NCBI GenBank assembly: GCA_030549335.1
Contig: CM060184.1
Span: 44,047,909-44,111,908, forward strand
Length of the DNA stretch: 64,000 nucleotides
Direction: 5' to 3'
Origin: Pontederia crassipes
Taxonomy: Eukaryota; Streptophyta; Magnoliopsida; Commelinales; Pontederiaceae
Shown one piece after another: positions 49,420-60,247 of this stretch. Under the pieces are notes generated by a model. It did no database searches and was not told the origin of the DNA. It was given only the letters and a program-made list of their open reading frames with translations. The translations under genes were made by a program, and so were the position numbers. Each line of letters opens with the position of its first letter. Position 1 is the first letter of the stretch.

Positions 49420-50705
49420 ATGCGACATAATTGTACATTTTTTGGCATAGATGAATATACAAATGTTGATACAATGTTGATAGAGGAGGAGAGAGTTCAT
49501 GAGGAAATAATCAAAATCATAATGAGTAGTCATATAATCGAAATAGAACTTGGGCAACCAATTCAAAGAATTCCATGCAGAACTCAACCCACTAGTCACC
49601 AACTCATATTACACATAATAAAAGGTCACCTACAAAGATGTTATGATCTATTTAGGATGTCTCCTGGAATGTTTATGAAGTTAGAGGAGTTACTCACGTC
49701 GAGGAGCATTATACACAGTACCCAACACGTGACTTCGTGCGAGCAATTAGCCTTCTTCTTACATTCCCTAGGACACAACATTTCCAATAAAACCATTGTA
49801 GAGAAGTTCCAACATTCCGGCAAAACTATATCTCACCATTTTAATAATGTCCCTCGAGCAATATGTTCATTATCTTCAGAGTTCATAGTCTTACCCAATG
49901 GACATGAAGATGTGCACTTACAGATTTGTAGCAGTCGTAAGTTCTTCCCATATTTTATGGTGAGTCGATGATGATTTTCAATCTTATTGACTTGTGATAC
50001 CACAATAGTGCTGTGTGGTGAACATAATTGTTGTAGAATGCACTGGGGCAGTCGACGGAACCCATGTTCCAGCTTTGGTTAAGAAAGTCGACCAACCTCT
50101 TTATATGAATCACAAGAGGTTCATTTCTCAAAATGTGATGGTAGTAACTTCATTCGATCACTCATTCCTTTATGTGTGCACTGGATGGGAGGGATCCACC
50201 ACCGATATGAGAGTCTTGCATTGGTGTGCTGAAAGTTTGTTGTCCCATAAGGTATGCACTTTGTTTATCACACTTTTATCTGATGTGGCAAAGGATGTCG
50301 GTTTGATGGTGTATAGGTAAATTCTATCTTGTGGATTATGGATATGCTAACAGTGGGAAGTTTCTTGCCACATATCATAGTTTGAAGTACCATTTGTTTG
50401 AGTTTAGCAGTTGTCAAAGGAGTTATGAAAATCCAAAGGAGCTTTATAACCACAAGCATGCACAACTTCAAAATTATGCTGAGAAGACTTTTGGTATTTT
50501 GAAGTCCCATTTCAAAATTCTTCGAATGACGATGCAATTTCCAAAAGGGGCACAAGAGAGAATTGTCTTGGCGTGTTGCATCTTGCACAATTTCATAAAA
50601 CGATATCAAGGGAATGATGAGTACTTTAACATGCCAAGACTTGAACCTAATGGCTGTGTATGGATAAAGGAACTAAAGTTCCAATTAGTTCCCAGAACTT
50701 GGTGA
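49420..50705 (+). CDS. Harbinger transposase (DDE_Tnp_4 type)
   Basis: Exon 1 (49,420 to about 49,961) encodes the helix-turn-helix N-terminal part: CYDLFRMSPGMFMKLEELL, TSCEQLAFFLHSLGHN and VEKFQHSGKTISHHFN, ending KFFPYFM. The catalytic part follows after a short intron. TGAVDGTHVPALVKK holds the first Asp (codon 50,054-50,056). STTDMRVL holds the second (50,204-50,206). After a second intron (about 50,251-50,315) KFYLVDYGYANSGKF leads to YAEKTFGILKSHFKIL, which holds the Glu (50,481-50,483). All three catalytic acids are therefore present, with HNFIKRY near the C-terminus. The exact splice sites of intron 1 are uncertain by one base, and I cannot exclude a frameshift there. Confidence 0.75.
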
Positions 50706-51560
50706 ATTGACATTTAAGTTCTTGAAAGTGATTGGATGAAAGCTCTGACCAAGGAGATCTGGAACTGCATCTTTAGCGACTGTCGTCTTCAACAACATGC
50801 TACATTGTGACACTTCTGCTATCGTTCTTCCATCGGCGCTCCTCCACAGTCACATATTCCTCTTTGGCGGCCGCCATCTCTTGCGAAGGCCCCCTTTGTG
50901 GCGCGATCTAAGAAGGCAAAGTCGGCCTCCTTGGCGAAGGCGGAAGTGAGAACTTTTCGATGAATGATAGGTGAGGGCTTTTGGCAGCAGGTGAAGAAGG
51001 AATGCTTCTGAGGGGAAATCGTTCATGAGGTAGAGGATGCCGGTGACATTGTTGAGAATGATTGATGGCACATCAGAAGAGGAGATGTTCGATGGGCGGA
51101 CTCACTCGGCGTAGCCCTGCGGGAGGTAAAGGACATGGGATTCGCGCGCGCTGTGGCTCCCCAGCACACCATCCACACCTCTCAATCCACCGCATGCAAC
51201 TTGCATGCAAGATGGCTGCTCCATCGAGGGTGGCTCCGGTGCGCAAGATGGAGCAGCAATGTCTTCGTCCCAAGGAGGTGTTGTGGCTAGGAGCAATAAC
51301 ATCGTCCCACAGGGGGCTCAAAGGGAGACGGGGGATGAACTTGGTTGAAGAGGGAAGAGGGAGAGAGAGAAAATAGCGAATGGGGATGTTGGCACATTGA
51401 AAAGTTCTCGGGAGGATTGAGAACTTTTTTGAAGAACTTTTGCAAAAAAAAAGTTCTCATCGTTGTCACGTGACACAAACTTTTGAAGTTTCAATTGTAA
51501 AGGCTGTTGGGCAGAACTTGGGCAAGTTCTTGCCCAAGTTTTGCATCCAAACACAACCAA

Positions 51561-54025
51561 TGAGAACAACAATGTGAATGAATCAAATGTAAATGTCCAA
51601 ATGGGTTCCGAAGAAAGTCAAAGAGGGTGATCAGTTGCATAGTGGCATTTCTGTTCAGCTATGGAATGCTCATCAGCATCATCGAGGTACTTTATGTTGT
51701 TTTATCCTTTATTTAGTGGCTATCACAATTTTTTTAGGTGACATAATTGGTGAACTTAGTTTTCTTGTGCAACAAATGAAGGTCAGAGAATTCTAAATAT
51801 ATGGCTGGAGATACAAAAGGAAGCCAATTTACTGAAATTCTATCTTGTAATTAAGATTACATATAAATGTGTTGCTTGTACTTAATTTCTTCATTACGTT
51901 CACCTCTAGTTATCTTCTGTTAACTTTTTGTCTTGCTGATGTTGCAATAGTGATCATGCACATAATTGTTAAATCATCTCAAAGTGTGGAGCTTATGTAG
52001 AAAGATTAGATTTTAACCTGCAAACTTCTAATGTAGTCATTCTCAAAATTATCCACAGGTACAACGGTGTGGCTCATGATACTTGACTTTATAAGCAATG
52101 TAATATTTTTATATCTGATAACTTTCTTTGATGGTTACTTGACTTGTACTTGACTTGTAGTTGTTATGATTCAGAGGCATTGTCATTGGTTGTGTGTGTG
52201 GAGATGTACAACATAATGGAGTAAGCTATATGACCCTTCATTCTTGTCACTTGGTTGTAGAAAAGTTGAACTTCAATTTGGAGCTTATATGTGTGTCATG
52301 TGCCTGCTTATGGATTCGTTGAATAGGTGGATGGTTATTGGTTTATAGACGTCTCAACTGAGTGTTCCAATTAATGTAGGAAGCTTCATATTTGTTTCTC
52401 CTACTATAAAGTAGTATTCAGTTAAAATATTTTATGAGACATTGATATACACAACGAATGAAGTTATATTGTGAAGTAGATATTTCCTTAATTGTCAAGT
52501 AGGTATGCATGATATTTTGAGATACAAAAGTTCTATCTGTAAAATTTTATCAAGCTATTATTTCTTTAATGTAAAGAAAAGCTAAAGCTTTTAAATAACT
52601 TGATTACGATATCAATTTCAACCTTGTATGTTATGCTGTCCATAGGTGTGAAATACAGATGAAGTCGGTCGGCTAAGGAACCCTCATTCGAATACTGTTC
52701 AATTCTCAATAACCATATTTCAATCTTGCAGACAAATTGATATACACAACGCTTCACCTCCATCTATCTATGTGGCGTAGCATCCATTCCTTCTGTGCAA
52801 TGCTCACATGTTTTGTATTTTATCAACAACGTCCCACCTCCATTTTATTGGGTTGAAGAACGATATTAAGAACAAAGATTGATGACAATGGTAACCGATC
52901 ATCTTTCAATATTTTTATTTTATGAGATAAATTACACGATTGGTCCTCAATTTTGAGTCATTTTCAAATTGATCTTTAACTTTAATTTGTAATCAGAACG
53001 TTCTTCATCTTTGATTTTCTTACATGATTACTCCTCCTAATCGATGACATAGATTTTTCGATTGCCTTACATATGTGGCCGTATTTTTTTCTCATCCACG
53101 TCAATTTAAGTTATCCATGTCATTATAAAAATTTAAAAAAATAAAAAAAATTGAAGCCGCCTGAGGAGGAAGATGAGGGGGGCCGCCCCCCTCGTTCTCC
53201 CTCACCTCGTCACACAATCCTAATCCTCAAAGACAATTACATGATACTACAATCATTAGCTCAAACAAAAGCTAACGAACTTAAAGAAGTTCACTTAACA
53301 TGAAACCAAATGCGATCCAACAAGGAAGTAAATAATTTACTTATACTAAGCCAAATACGAATCCAACAAGGAAGTAAATAATCCTCAAATTTTTGGAAAG
53401 GGGGAAGTGATAACCCAATGAGATGATTTGTTTCGATCATTTTTCAATACTTGTGCGCGTGTTCAACCAAACGGCTCGGCGGAATAGCGGGCCTGCTGCA
53501 ACTGAATCAATATTTTTGTCAATATTTTCAATAGTCTCTGGACACCTATACGAGTCTTTACTGAAGAAAACTTGGACGAAAATCCATGCCTTACACGTGA
53601 TTCAATATACTCCAGCATGATTTTGTTTTTGTAAAAAAATAATGCTTTTTAGGGCATTATATTTTTTTATTAATTTAAATTCGTACAATTATTAACGGGC
53701 CATAAGTTGTCACTCGTATCATATAACCTTCATAATTTTTGTCATACTTATTTACAGAACTCGTTATCATTCAAAATTAATTCGGAGAAATAAAAAATAA
53801 AATGATAGAATATTAATCACGTAATGTTCGTCGAAACTATTTTTGCTATTAATAATATCATTTCGAAAGCTTTGAACTTTGAAAAATTTTAAATATTGGT
53901 GTGAACATAAACAAAAAAAAAATATCCCACCCTCTGATATGCGTCTTCTCACAAAAATCGCGTCCCTAATCAAACTCTGCATCCCAAGTTATTCCCTCCA
54001 ATTCTGGATTTTAATTTCAATCTAA
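51561..54025. other. Intergenic region
   Basis: No gene is recognised. Around 52,920-53,215 the wording ATTGGTCCTCAATTTTGAG ... AATTGATCTTTAACTT resembles a widespread plant MITE-type repeat. It is followed by a GGGGGGCCGCCCCCC palindrome near 53,178. An AAATACGAATCCAACAAGG duplication lies near 53,310-53,370. Confidence 0.4.
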
Positions 54026-54034
54026 TTTTCTTTT
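54026..54034. repeat. MULE target duplication TTTTCTTTT (left)
   Basis: Identical to 57,863-57,871 on the other side. Its simple composition lowers the weight a little, but its position against both TIR ends is exact. Confidence 0.85.
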
Positions 54035-54200
54035 GGGAAAAGATCGCCTCCATAGCACTTCCGCTAAGGAGGCTGCTCAGCGGTCATATGGACCGTCGGA
54101 TTAGATCCGACGATCTAAACTTCATCTTTTTTTTATTCTTCTGTGCGTGATCTCCATCGTCCGTATCGCATTGGACAGACATGATTGAATCCGCTATTGA
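54035..54200 (+). repeat. MULE left terminal inverted repeat
   Basis: It matches the reverse strand of 57,726-57,862, sharing CTAAGGAGGCTGCTCAGCGG, CGTGATCTCCAT and TTGAATCCGCTATTGA. The left copy has about 20 extra bases after GGGAAAAGATC and about 10 extra in the ATCCGACGAT region. Confidence 0.92.
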
Positions 54201-54224
54201 GAAAACCTAATTTTTCAATCACCT

Positions 54225-54485
54225 ACAATCGCGCCGCTCTCGTGCATCCGTCATCGCTTCCGCCAGACAGCGTCTTGCCGCTCTCGTGCATCCGTCATCC
54301 CTTCTGCAAGACAGCGTCTCGCCGCAGTGTCTCGCCGCTCTCGTGCATCCGTCATCGCTTCCGCCGGACAGCGTCTCATCGTAGCGTCTCGCCACAGCGT
54401 CTCGCCGCTCTTGTGCATCCGTCGTCGCTTCCGCCGGACCACGTCTCGCCGCTCTCGTGCATTTGACATCGCTTCCGCTGGAACA
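54225..54485. repeat. GC-rich minisatellite, left arm of MULE
   Basis: Five degenerate units of about 45-65 bp each start GCCGCTCTCGTGCATCCGTC (54,233, 54,279, 54,335, 54,403 and 54,447), followed by CGCTTCCGCCGGACAGCGTC-like sequence. Open frames on both strands here are repeat artefacts. Confidence 0.85.
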
Positions 54486-55173
54486 TTCTGAAGTTGCGAT
54501 CATGAAGTTGCTCCGCCGGCGCTTCTTTGCCATGGCGAGAAATCGGGTGAGAGGTCGAGGCATGCCACCGCGACAAATCTGGTGAGAGGTCGGCATTGGT
54601 CATCATCTGTCGTTGATGCTTCCATGATTCTTCTCTAATTCCTATTGATCCATCAGGTTTTGGCGCCACTGTTGATTTCGCCAAGCTGCCAAAGGTACTC
54701 CGGCGCATCCAAGATCATTGGTGTGGATCTGAACTTGACAAGATTTGAGGAAGGTGAGATCAGTTCCTACATTTATAGTCTTTTATAATTAGATGATTAG
54801 TCCTCGTTTCTGTTCTTCTATTATAGTCTTATGTTATGAAAGCAACGTGTTCATTTCCATTACAATGATCTAGTAAGATGACAATAACAACACCATTTAA
54901 CTTGGTAATCACGTCCTCAAATTTTAGGGATCCGAAATAAAACATTGAAGCAGAAATTCATTGTATGTGGGGAAAGAAGTGAACCAAAAATTCTTCAATA
55001 TAAGAATCACTTTTGCTCCTAAGATATGGATGCAATTAGAAGTAATGAACCTTGCGAAGACCAAGGCATTGATGAACTTGGATGCACACAAGAATGGTAT
55101 ATCAATTAATCTCTGTACTGATCACAAATGATTAAACTTTGCGAGGTGAAATTTAATAATTTTCTTATTTTAG

Positions 55174-55950
55174 CTTGCACGAGGTCGAGGAATCTATGAA
55201 TGAAGACATGCAATCCGATGAGGTGCCCCCGAAGTCATATGAAATTAGTAAACCTTGTCTTGGAATGATTTTTGATACAGAGAATGATGCATATGCATAT
55301 TACAATCTTTACGCTAAGGTGGCTGGTTTCTCTATACGAAAAGATTATCCTATGAGATCAAGAAAAAACAATGAAATCATAAGAAGAAGACTTGTTTGTT
55401 TTAAACAGGGTTATAAGAATCTCAATGACAAACGAAGTGTGGGAAGAGAAGTGAAGCGAAGAAGCGATGTTAGGGAAGGCTGTAAAGCACACTTGATTGT
55501 TGGATTAAATAATGATTCTAAGTGGGAGGTGAAATCATTTGTTGAAGAGCACTCACATTCTTTAGCGACTCCATCGAAAGTTCACATGTTGCGTTCTCAT
55601 CATTCATTGTCATCATCTTCTAAGACGGACATGGAAAGATTACATCAATATGGGTTTGATCCATCGTCAATAGTAAATGTACTCAACTTTTGTGGCGATT
55701 CATTTGTTACAACACAGAACTGTAAGGACCATTTGAAAGCAATAAGACGAAACAATATGGATAGACAATGCATGAATGTGATTTCATATTTTAAATAGAA
55801 ATCTTAAGAAGAAGAAGCATTCTTTTCTAGTTGGGAATTGGATGGGGCTTATACAACAAGAAGTTTTTTTGGGCTGATAGTAGGGCGAGGGATTCTTATA
55901 TGACATTTGGAGATGTTCTTATTTTTGATACAACCTACAGGACTGTAATT
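55174..55950 (+). pseudogene. FAR1/FRS-type MULE transposase fragment (FAR1 DNA-binding domain)
   Basis: After an acceptor (TTATTTTAG, 55,165-55,173) an open frame runs to a stop at 55,798; its first ATG is at 55,196. It contains the FAR1 DNA-binding domain: FDTENDAYAYYNLYAKVAGFSIRK, a basic stretch with the first Cys (RRRLVCFKQG), REGCKAHLIV and the HSHSL ligands of the WRKY-GCM1-like zinc fold. The MULE transposase start follows in decayed form after stops near 55,798-55,810: FFWADSRARDSYMTFGDVLIFDTTYR at about 55,863-55,939. The rest of the transposase, including later catalytic residues and the SWIM finger, is missing. FHY3/FAR1 factors of plants derive from such transposases. Confidence 0.85.
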
Positions 55951-57200
55951 TGCCCACGGTAATGTGGCAAACAAGGTCATCTTACCAAACATTGTTCATT
56001 GCCCACGGTAATGTAATTTTTCTTACTTCAAGATTGCATGATATAATATACTCTTCCCATTTCTGATCAGTTTGCTAACAAGTTAGTGAATGTTAATTGC
56101 ATCACGGTGTAAATAAATTATTCATGGTCATGGTTACATATATAAGTACACACATAAATATAAGTTTAATGAATATATCATATGTTTTTTGTGTGAAATC
56201 ACACATAAATTATTCATGGTCATGGTTACGTATCTTTTTTTTTATTTTTCATTGTTCACAGCTAAAAACTGGACGTGCTCGCAAAGAAAAGGAAATGATC
56301 TTTCAACACGAAAGAATTCTATTCCTAAAATTTCTATTCAGAAAAAGCAGAACATAATGCATCTCTAATTTTTTTTCCTTGTGTGTGTCACATTGCACCG
56401 CTTACAAATCTTTTGATCACATGAATTGAATCACAGGTTACTACGTAATGATTAACAAACTGCATTCATACATACTGCTGAGATACATAATGATTAACAA
56501 ACTGCATTCATATATACTGCTTCAGTGGTCTCCACATTCAGTCTATCGAACATTCATTCATACAAACGGCATTCGTTTTATCGAACTAACAATTTATTTA
56601 AAAATAATACAAAGGATCAAAAGAATACATAATAGTGTCATCCATCTAAACATTGTTCGATATTGTTGCTTTTCCGCTTCAAGTTGATTTGCCAATCTAT
56701 TGAATGCAGCCATATATCGAACCTCAAGGGGTGGATCCAACCAGCGAAAGTAATAACATGATATTGCTTTCTTGCAAAAAAGTAAAACACAATTTAAGTT
56801 TAGATATCAAATTTTGACCAAACTTATTTAAATAGATGAAATAAAAGTAAAATCTCTAAAGAAACATACTCCGTAGTTAGTACAACCATAAAATCTCCGG
56901 CCGGGATTTTTTTTGTTGACGAAGTCTTAATATATGCTACTTCTCCACATAGACATATCGGTGGATGCATTTGTTTACTTAAAAAATGCATCGTTACAGT
57001 CATTGAACAAAAGAGCAATTATAGAGCACACATGATAAGTAAAAGAAGAGCAGTAAGCACTAAGCAATTATAAAAAATCATGCCTTCAAATCCCTGGTCG
57101 ACGACGACTGGCATCTCTTTGATGTCGCTGACGGCGTTCCATGGTCGATGTTGGATCGAAAGTCTGTGACGGAGATCGGCGGTTGAAATGTGTGAGTCCT
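55951..57200. other. MULE interior, no gene recognised
   Basis: AT-rich. Contains a direct repeat of TTATTCATGGTCATGGTTAC (56,117 and 56,212) and a two-copy tandem repeat TAATGATTAACAAACTGCAT (about 56,445-56,522). No transposase motifs were found. Confidence 0.5.
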
Positions 57201-57249
57201 TCTGTTGATGTCGCTCTTTTCGCCGTTGAAGCCATAGCGCTCTTTTCGA

Positions 57250-57675
57250 CTAGCTCGCTCGCCGCTCAGCCTCGGTCGCCGCTCAGCCTCGGTCGCCGCT
57301 CAGCCTCGGTCGCCGCTCGCCGCTCAGCCTCGGTCGCTGCTTAGCCCGCTCGCTCGCTCGCCGCTCATCCTCGGTCGCTGCTTAGCCCGCTCGCTCGCTT
57401 GCCGCTCAGCCTCGGTCGCCGCTTAGCCTCGGTCGCCACTCGTCCCGCTCGCCCGCTCGCCGCTCAGCCTCGGTCGCCGCTCAGCCCGCTCGCCCACTCG
57501 CCGCTCAGCCTAGGTCACCGCTCAGCCTCAATCGCCGCTCGTCCCGCTCGCCGCTCAGCCTCGATCGCTGCTCGTCCGCTCGCCACTACAGTCGCCGCTC
57601 ATCCCGCTCGCCTCAGCGTCGATCGTCGCTCATCCCGCTCGCGCTCGTCTGCTCACCGCTCGCTCGCCCCGTTCT
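57250..57675. repeat. GC-rich minisatellite, right arm of MULE
   Basis: More than twenty short units around CCGCTCAGCCTCGGTCG alternating with CCCGCTCGCTCGC run for 0.42 kb. The unit is unlike the one at the left arm. The array sits 350-780 bp upstream of the thymidine kinase start codon. Confidence 0.85.
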
Positions 57676-57725
57676 GAAAGAAAGTTAGGGTTACAAGGCG
57701 ATCAGAGAGAAAGTTAGCCTTTTAT

Positions 57726-57862
57726 TCAATAGCGGATTCAATCGTATCCGTCCAATGCGATACAGACTATGGAGATCACGCGCAAAAGAATAAAAAAAAA
57801 TGAAGTTTAGACTAATCCGACGGTCTATACGACCGCTGAGCAGCCTCCTTAGCTCTTTTCCG
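57726..57862 (-). repeat. MULE right terminal inverted repeat
   Basis: Inverted copy of 54,035-54,200 with small deletions. It ends AGCTCTTTTCCG, followed by the 9-bp duplication. Confidence 0.92.
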
Positions 57863-57871
57863 TTTTCTTTT

Positions 57872-58029
57872 ACATGACCCCATTTCCTCGTCCTCCGCCA
57901 TGGCAGGCCACCCCTCACCTCCACTTCCTCCCCTTTTAAAAGGCCACACATCCACTCCTCCCCACTATCACCGCTACCGCCGCACTCTGATCGCACAGCA
58001 GCGCCGCCGACGCGAGTCGCTATTCCGCG
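57872..58029 (+). promoter_or_regulatory. Thymidine kinase leader between MULE and start codon
   Basis: Only 158 bp separate the MULE target duplication from the start codon. An ATG at 57,900 in strong context (CCGCCATGG) opens a 113-codon frame that overlaps the kinase start out of frame. TTTTAAAAGG at 57,933 is AT-rich, but no clear TATA box is visible. If transcription starts inside the MULE, this whole segment is leader. Confidence 0.45.
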
Positions 58030-59630
58030 ATGGAACACCGCCCCTCCGCTCCCGGCGAGGTTCACGTCATCGTTGGCCCGATGTTCGCCGGCAAGACTAC
58101 GGCGCTGCTCCGCCGGATCCGCGCCGAGGTCGCCGATGGAAGGTACCGCATAACTGTCACCTGTTTGTGCTTTTTGCGGCAGCGATCTGTGTCGGCGGAT
58201 CATTTTCTGTTAAAGTTCTCTTTTCTTTTCCCCTGAACTAATGTGTAGGAGGGCTGCGATCGTTAAGTCGGATAAGGATACGAGGTACGGCCTCGATTCG
58301 GCTGTCACGCACGACGGCACTAAAATGCCATGCTTTGCCTTGTCGGAACTCTCCATGTTTCAGAATAAAGTTGGGATTCAAGCTTATGACAAGGTATGCC
58401 TCAGATCTACTAAATCTTTTGTTGATTTCCTCTTCATGATCGCTTTCTGGATGAGTGCGGTACTTGGTACAAATGTTAGGTCAATTAGCAATGCTTGTGC
58501 TAAACTTTCTGATAATGACAGCGCAAACACACCTATCAAACCTATAGAATATATGAACTTTGTGCCACATCACTAAGACAATTTGAGAAGAATGGGAGTA
58601 GCTCCTATTGTGTTCGTGATCCACGGAAGAACAATTTCTCAGGATTGGAATATTAGTTGGATCAACTTCTCTTAACCAAAGAACAACAAAAGAACAAAAA
58701 AAAGTAGAGCCAAATGGAATCTTCTGGTATAAATAGTCTCCAAGACTATCACATATGTCATTTTTCTAGATTATCAAACATGTCACTTTGTCGACATTGA
58801 TAAAGTTGAATTTCGGCTAGCTATGTGTGCTCAATTCGATAGCGGACATTAGCTTTGTCTAGCTAAAAGGATGGACTTCGCAAGTCTTTAAATGAAATGT
58901 TGCACATCTGAAACAAGGAGTCCTATTTTTGTGAACATAGTGGAAAGCATAAAAAAAAATGAGAGAAATTGCCTACTTTTTTTGTTGGAACTCAGAAAAT
59001 CTGAACGGATTGTTGAAATTGTGATGTCCTACTTGTTACTTGTCATCATCTGCCAGTGTTCAGTGATTGCTCTATCTTAGTGTGCGTACATGTTTTGTTT
59101 GCTATGCTGGTGGTGGTGGTAGCAGTTGGATGTAATAGGGATTGATGAAGCTCAATTCTTCCATGATCTATACGACTTCTGCCGCAATGCATCGGACCGT
59201 GATGGGAAAACAGTCATTGTTGCTGGTCTTGATGGAGACTACCTACGGTATGTGTTGTGTCATTTTTCTTCTTAAAAAGAAAAAAAAAATTTACTGCAGC
59301 TGAAGTAGGCATATTCAGTTTATGAAACTTTCGCTTATATATTTCATCTTTCCTGTTGTTTACACTGTCAACAAAACTTTGACAAAAGAAAAAAAATGCA
59401 GAAGAAGATTTGGCCCTGTGCTTGACATCATTCCTCTGGCTGATTCCGTAACCAAGCTCACAGCGCGCTGTGAACTTTGCGGGCATCGCGCATTCTTCAC
59501 CTTGAGGAAGACAAGTGAGACAAAAACGGAGTTCATTGGCGGTGCAGATGTGTACATGCCCGTTTGCAGACAGCACTACGTAGATGAACAGATTGCTACT
59601 GAAGCCACTAAGGCTGTGTTGAATGTGTAG
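58030..59630 (+). CDS. TK1: Thymidine kinase (TK1 type), four exons
   Basis: Phosphorylates thymidine with ATP in the pyrimidine salvage pathway to dTTP. Exons: 58,030-58,142, 58,249-58,393, 59,126-59,247 and 59,402-59,630. Junctions are GT..AG, phases agree, and the product is 202 residues. The Walker A loop GPMFAGKT is at residues 16-23. DEAQFF follows at 93-98, with E94 the expected catalytic base. The zinc lasso has C150, C153, C182 and H185 (CELC ... CRQH). The lasso-distal [10 protein letters not shown] is typical of the family. Every core motif is intact. Its short N-terminus lacks a transit peptide, pointing to a cytosolic enzyme, unless the upstream out-of-frame ATG at 57,900 is used differently. 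The MULE lies directly upstream. Confidence 0.96.
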
Positions 59631-60009
59631 AGATCCGCAGTGGTTGGAATAATTTGAAATAGTCCGTGATATTAAATTATTGTTTCATGCATTGGTTGCA
59701 TTGTGATATATCCCGTCAATTATGGTTGCATTTGGACCTTAATAATTTACAATTAGAAGAAGGTCAATATCTGAAACTCCATTTCAGACCATGATTATTT
59801 TTATTTGAGATGTTATTTTTTTTCTAGCAAAAGAAAAAGATAAATGTAACGTCCATTTTTTTTATTACCACCACAGATGGTCATATCATAAAACAATTTA
59901 TTTAAATTTTAATTTTAATAAACCAATGAAAAATTCAATAAAATAGTTCGAAAATTTTGGCACCATTAGGAGTATAAGAACAGGACTGGCAATTTATAAT
60001 CAAATATTA

Positions 60010-60247
60010 TGTTAGGATTTTTGCACAATAAAAATTATGCACTATAAAATAATTTGAGAAATCGCGACGTTGAGTTTTATTAAATGGAAGAAACAAAAGA
60101 GGATTACAAGAGCAGATTATTTTCTGTTGTGGATTTCTAAAGAGTTTATATAAACATTCTCTCCTACAGATAATAGAAATTATATATCAACTGAGATTTT
60201 GAATTAATCCCTTAAAAATAAGAATCACATAAATACAGAATACCCCA
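60010..60247 (-). mobile_element. Copia 3' LTR (short)
   Basis: The plus-strand side starts TGTTAGGATTTTTGCAC, so on the minus strand the LTR ends CTAACA. It contains TTTATATAAACTC, a plausible TATA, and directly follows the end of the Copia polyprotein remnants. The exact start near 60,247 is uncertain. Confidence 0.45.

Larger units (their letters stand above)
46300..51560 (+). mobile_element. PIF/Harbinger DNA transposon
   Basis: The two genes typical of this superfamily lie in the same orientation: a Myb/SANT-like ORF1 (47.7-48.4 kb) and a DDE transposase (49.4-50.7 kb). Candidate ends are GGCACCATTTGTTTGC near 46,315 and, on the reverse strand near 51,560, GGTTGTGTTTGGATGC. They agree at only about 10 of 16 bases and no matching 3-bp duplication is visible, so the limits are approximate. 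Confidence 0.65.
54035..57862 (+). mobile_element. Mutator-like element (MULE) with long TIRs
   Basis: Long inverted repeats (54,035-54,200 and 57,726-57,862) end in GGGAAAAG/CTTTTCCG and are flanked by perfect 9-bp duplications TTTTCTTTT (54,026-54,034; 57,863-57,871), as expected for Mutator. It is 3,828 bp long. Its only recognisable gene is a truncated FAR1-type frame, so it is non-autonomous now. GC-rich minisatellites lie just inside both TIRs. The right end is 167 bp from the thymidine kinase start codon. Confidence 0.92.

Noticed and set aside
46315-51560. GGCACCATTTGTTTGC and GGTTGTGTTTGGATGC as definite Harbinger terminal repeats
   Set aside because: Only about 10 of 16 bases agree and no matching TTA/TAA duplication flanks them; kept as approximate limits only.
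54185-54708. Arg-rich open frames on both strands
   Set aside because: Generated by the MULE minisatellite.
57900-58241. Use of ATG 57,900 as the thymidine kinase start
   Set aside because: It is out of frame with the kinase; the P-loop frame begins at 58,030.
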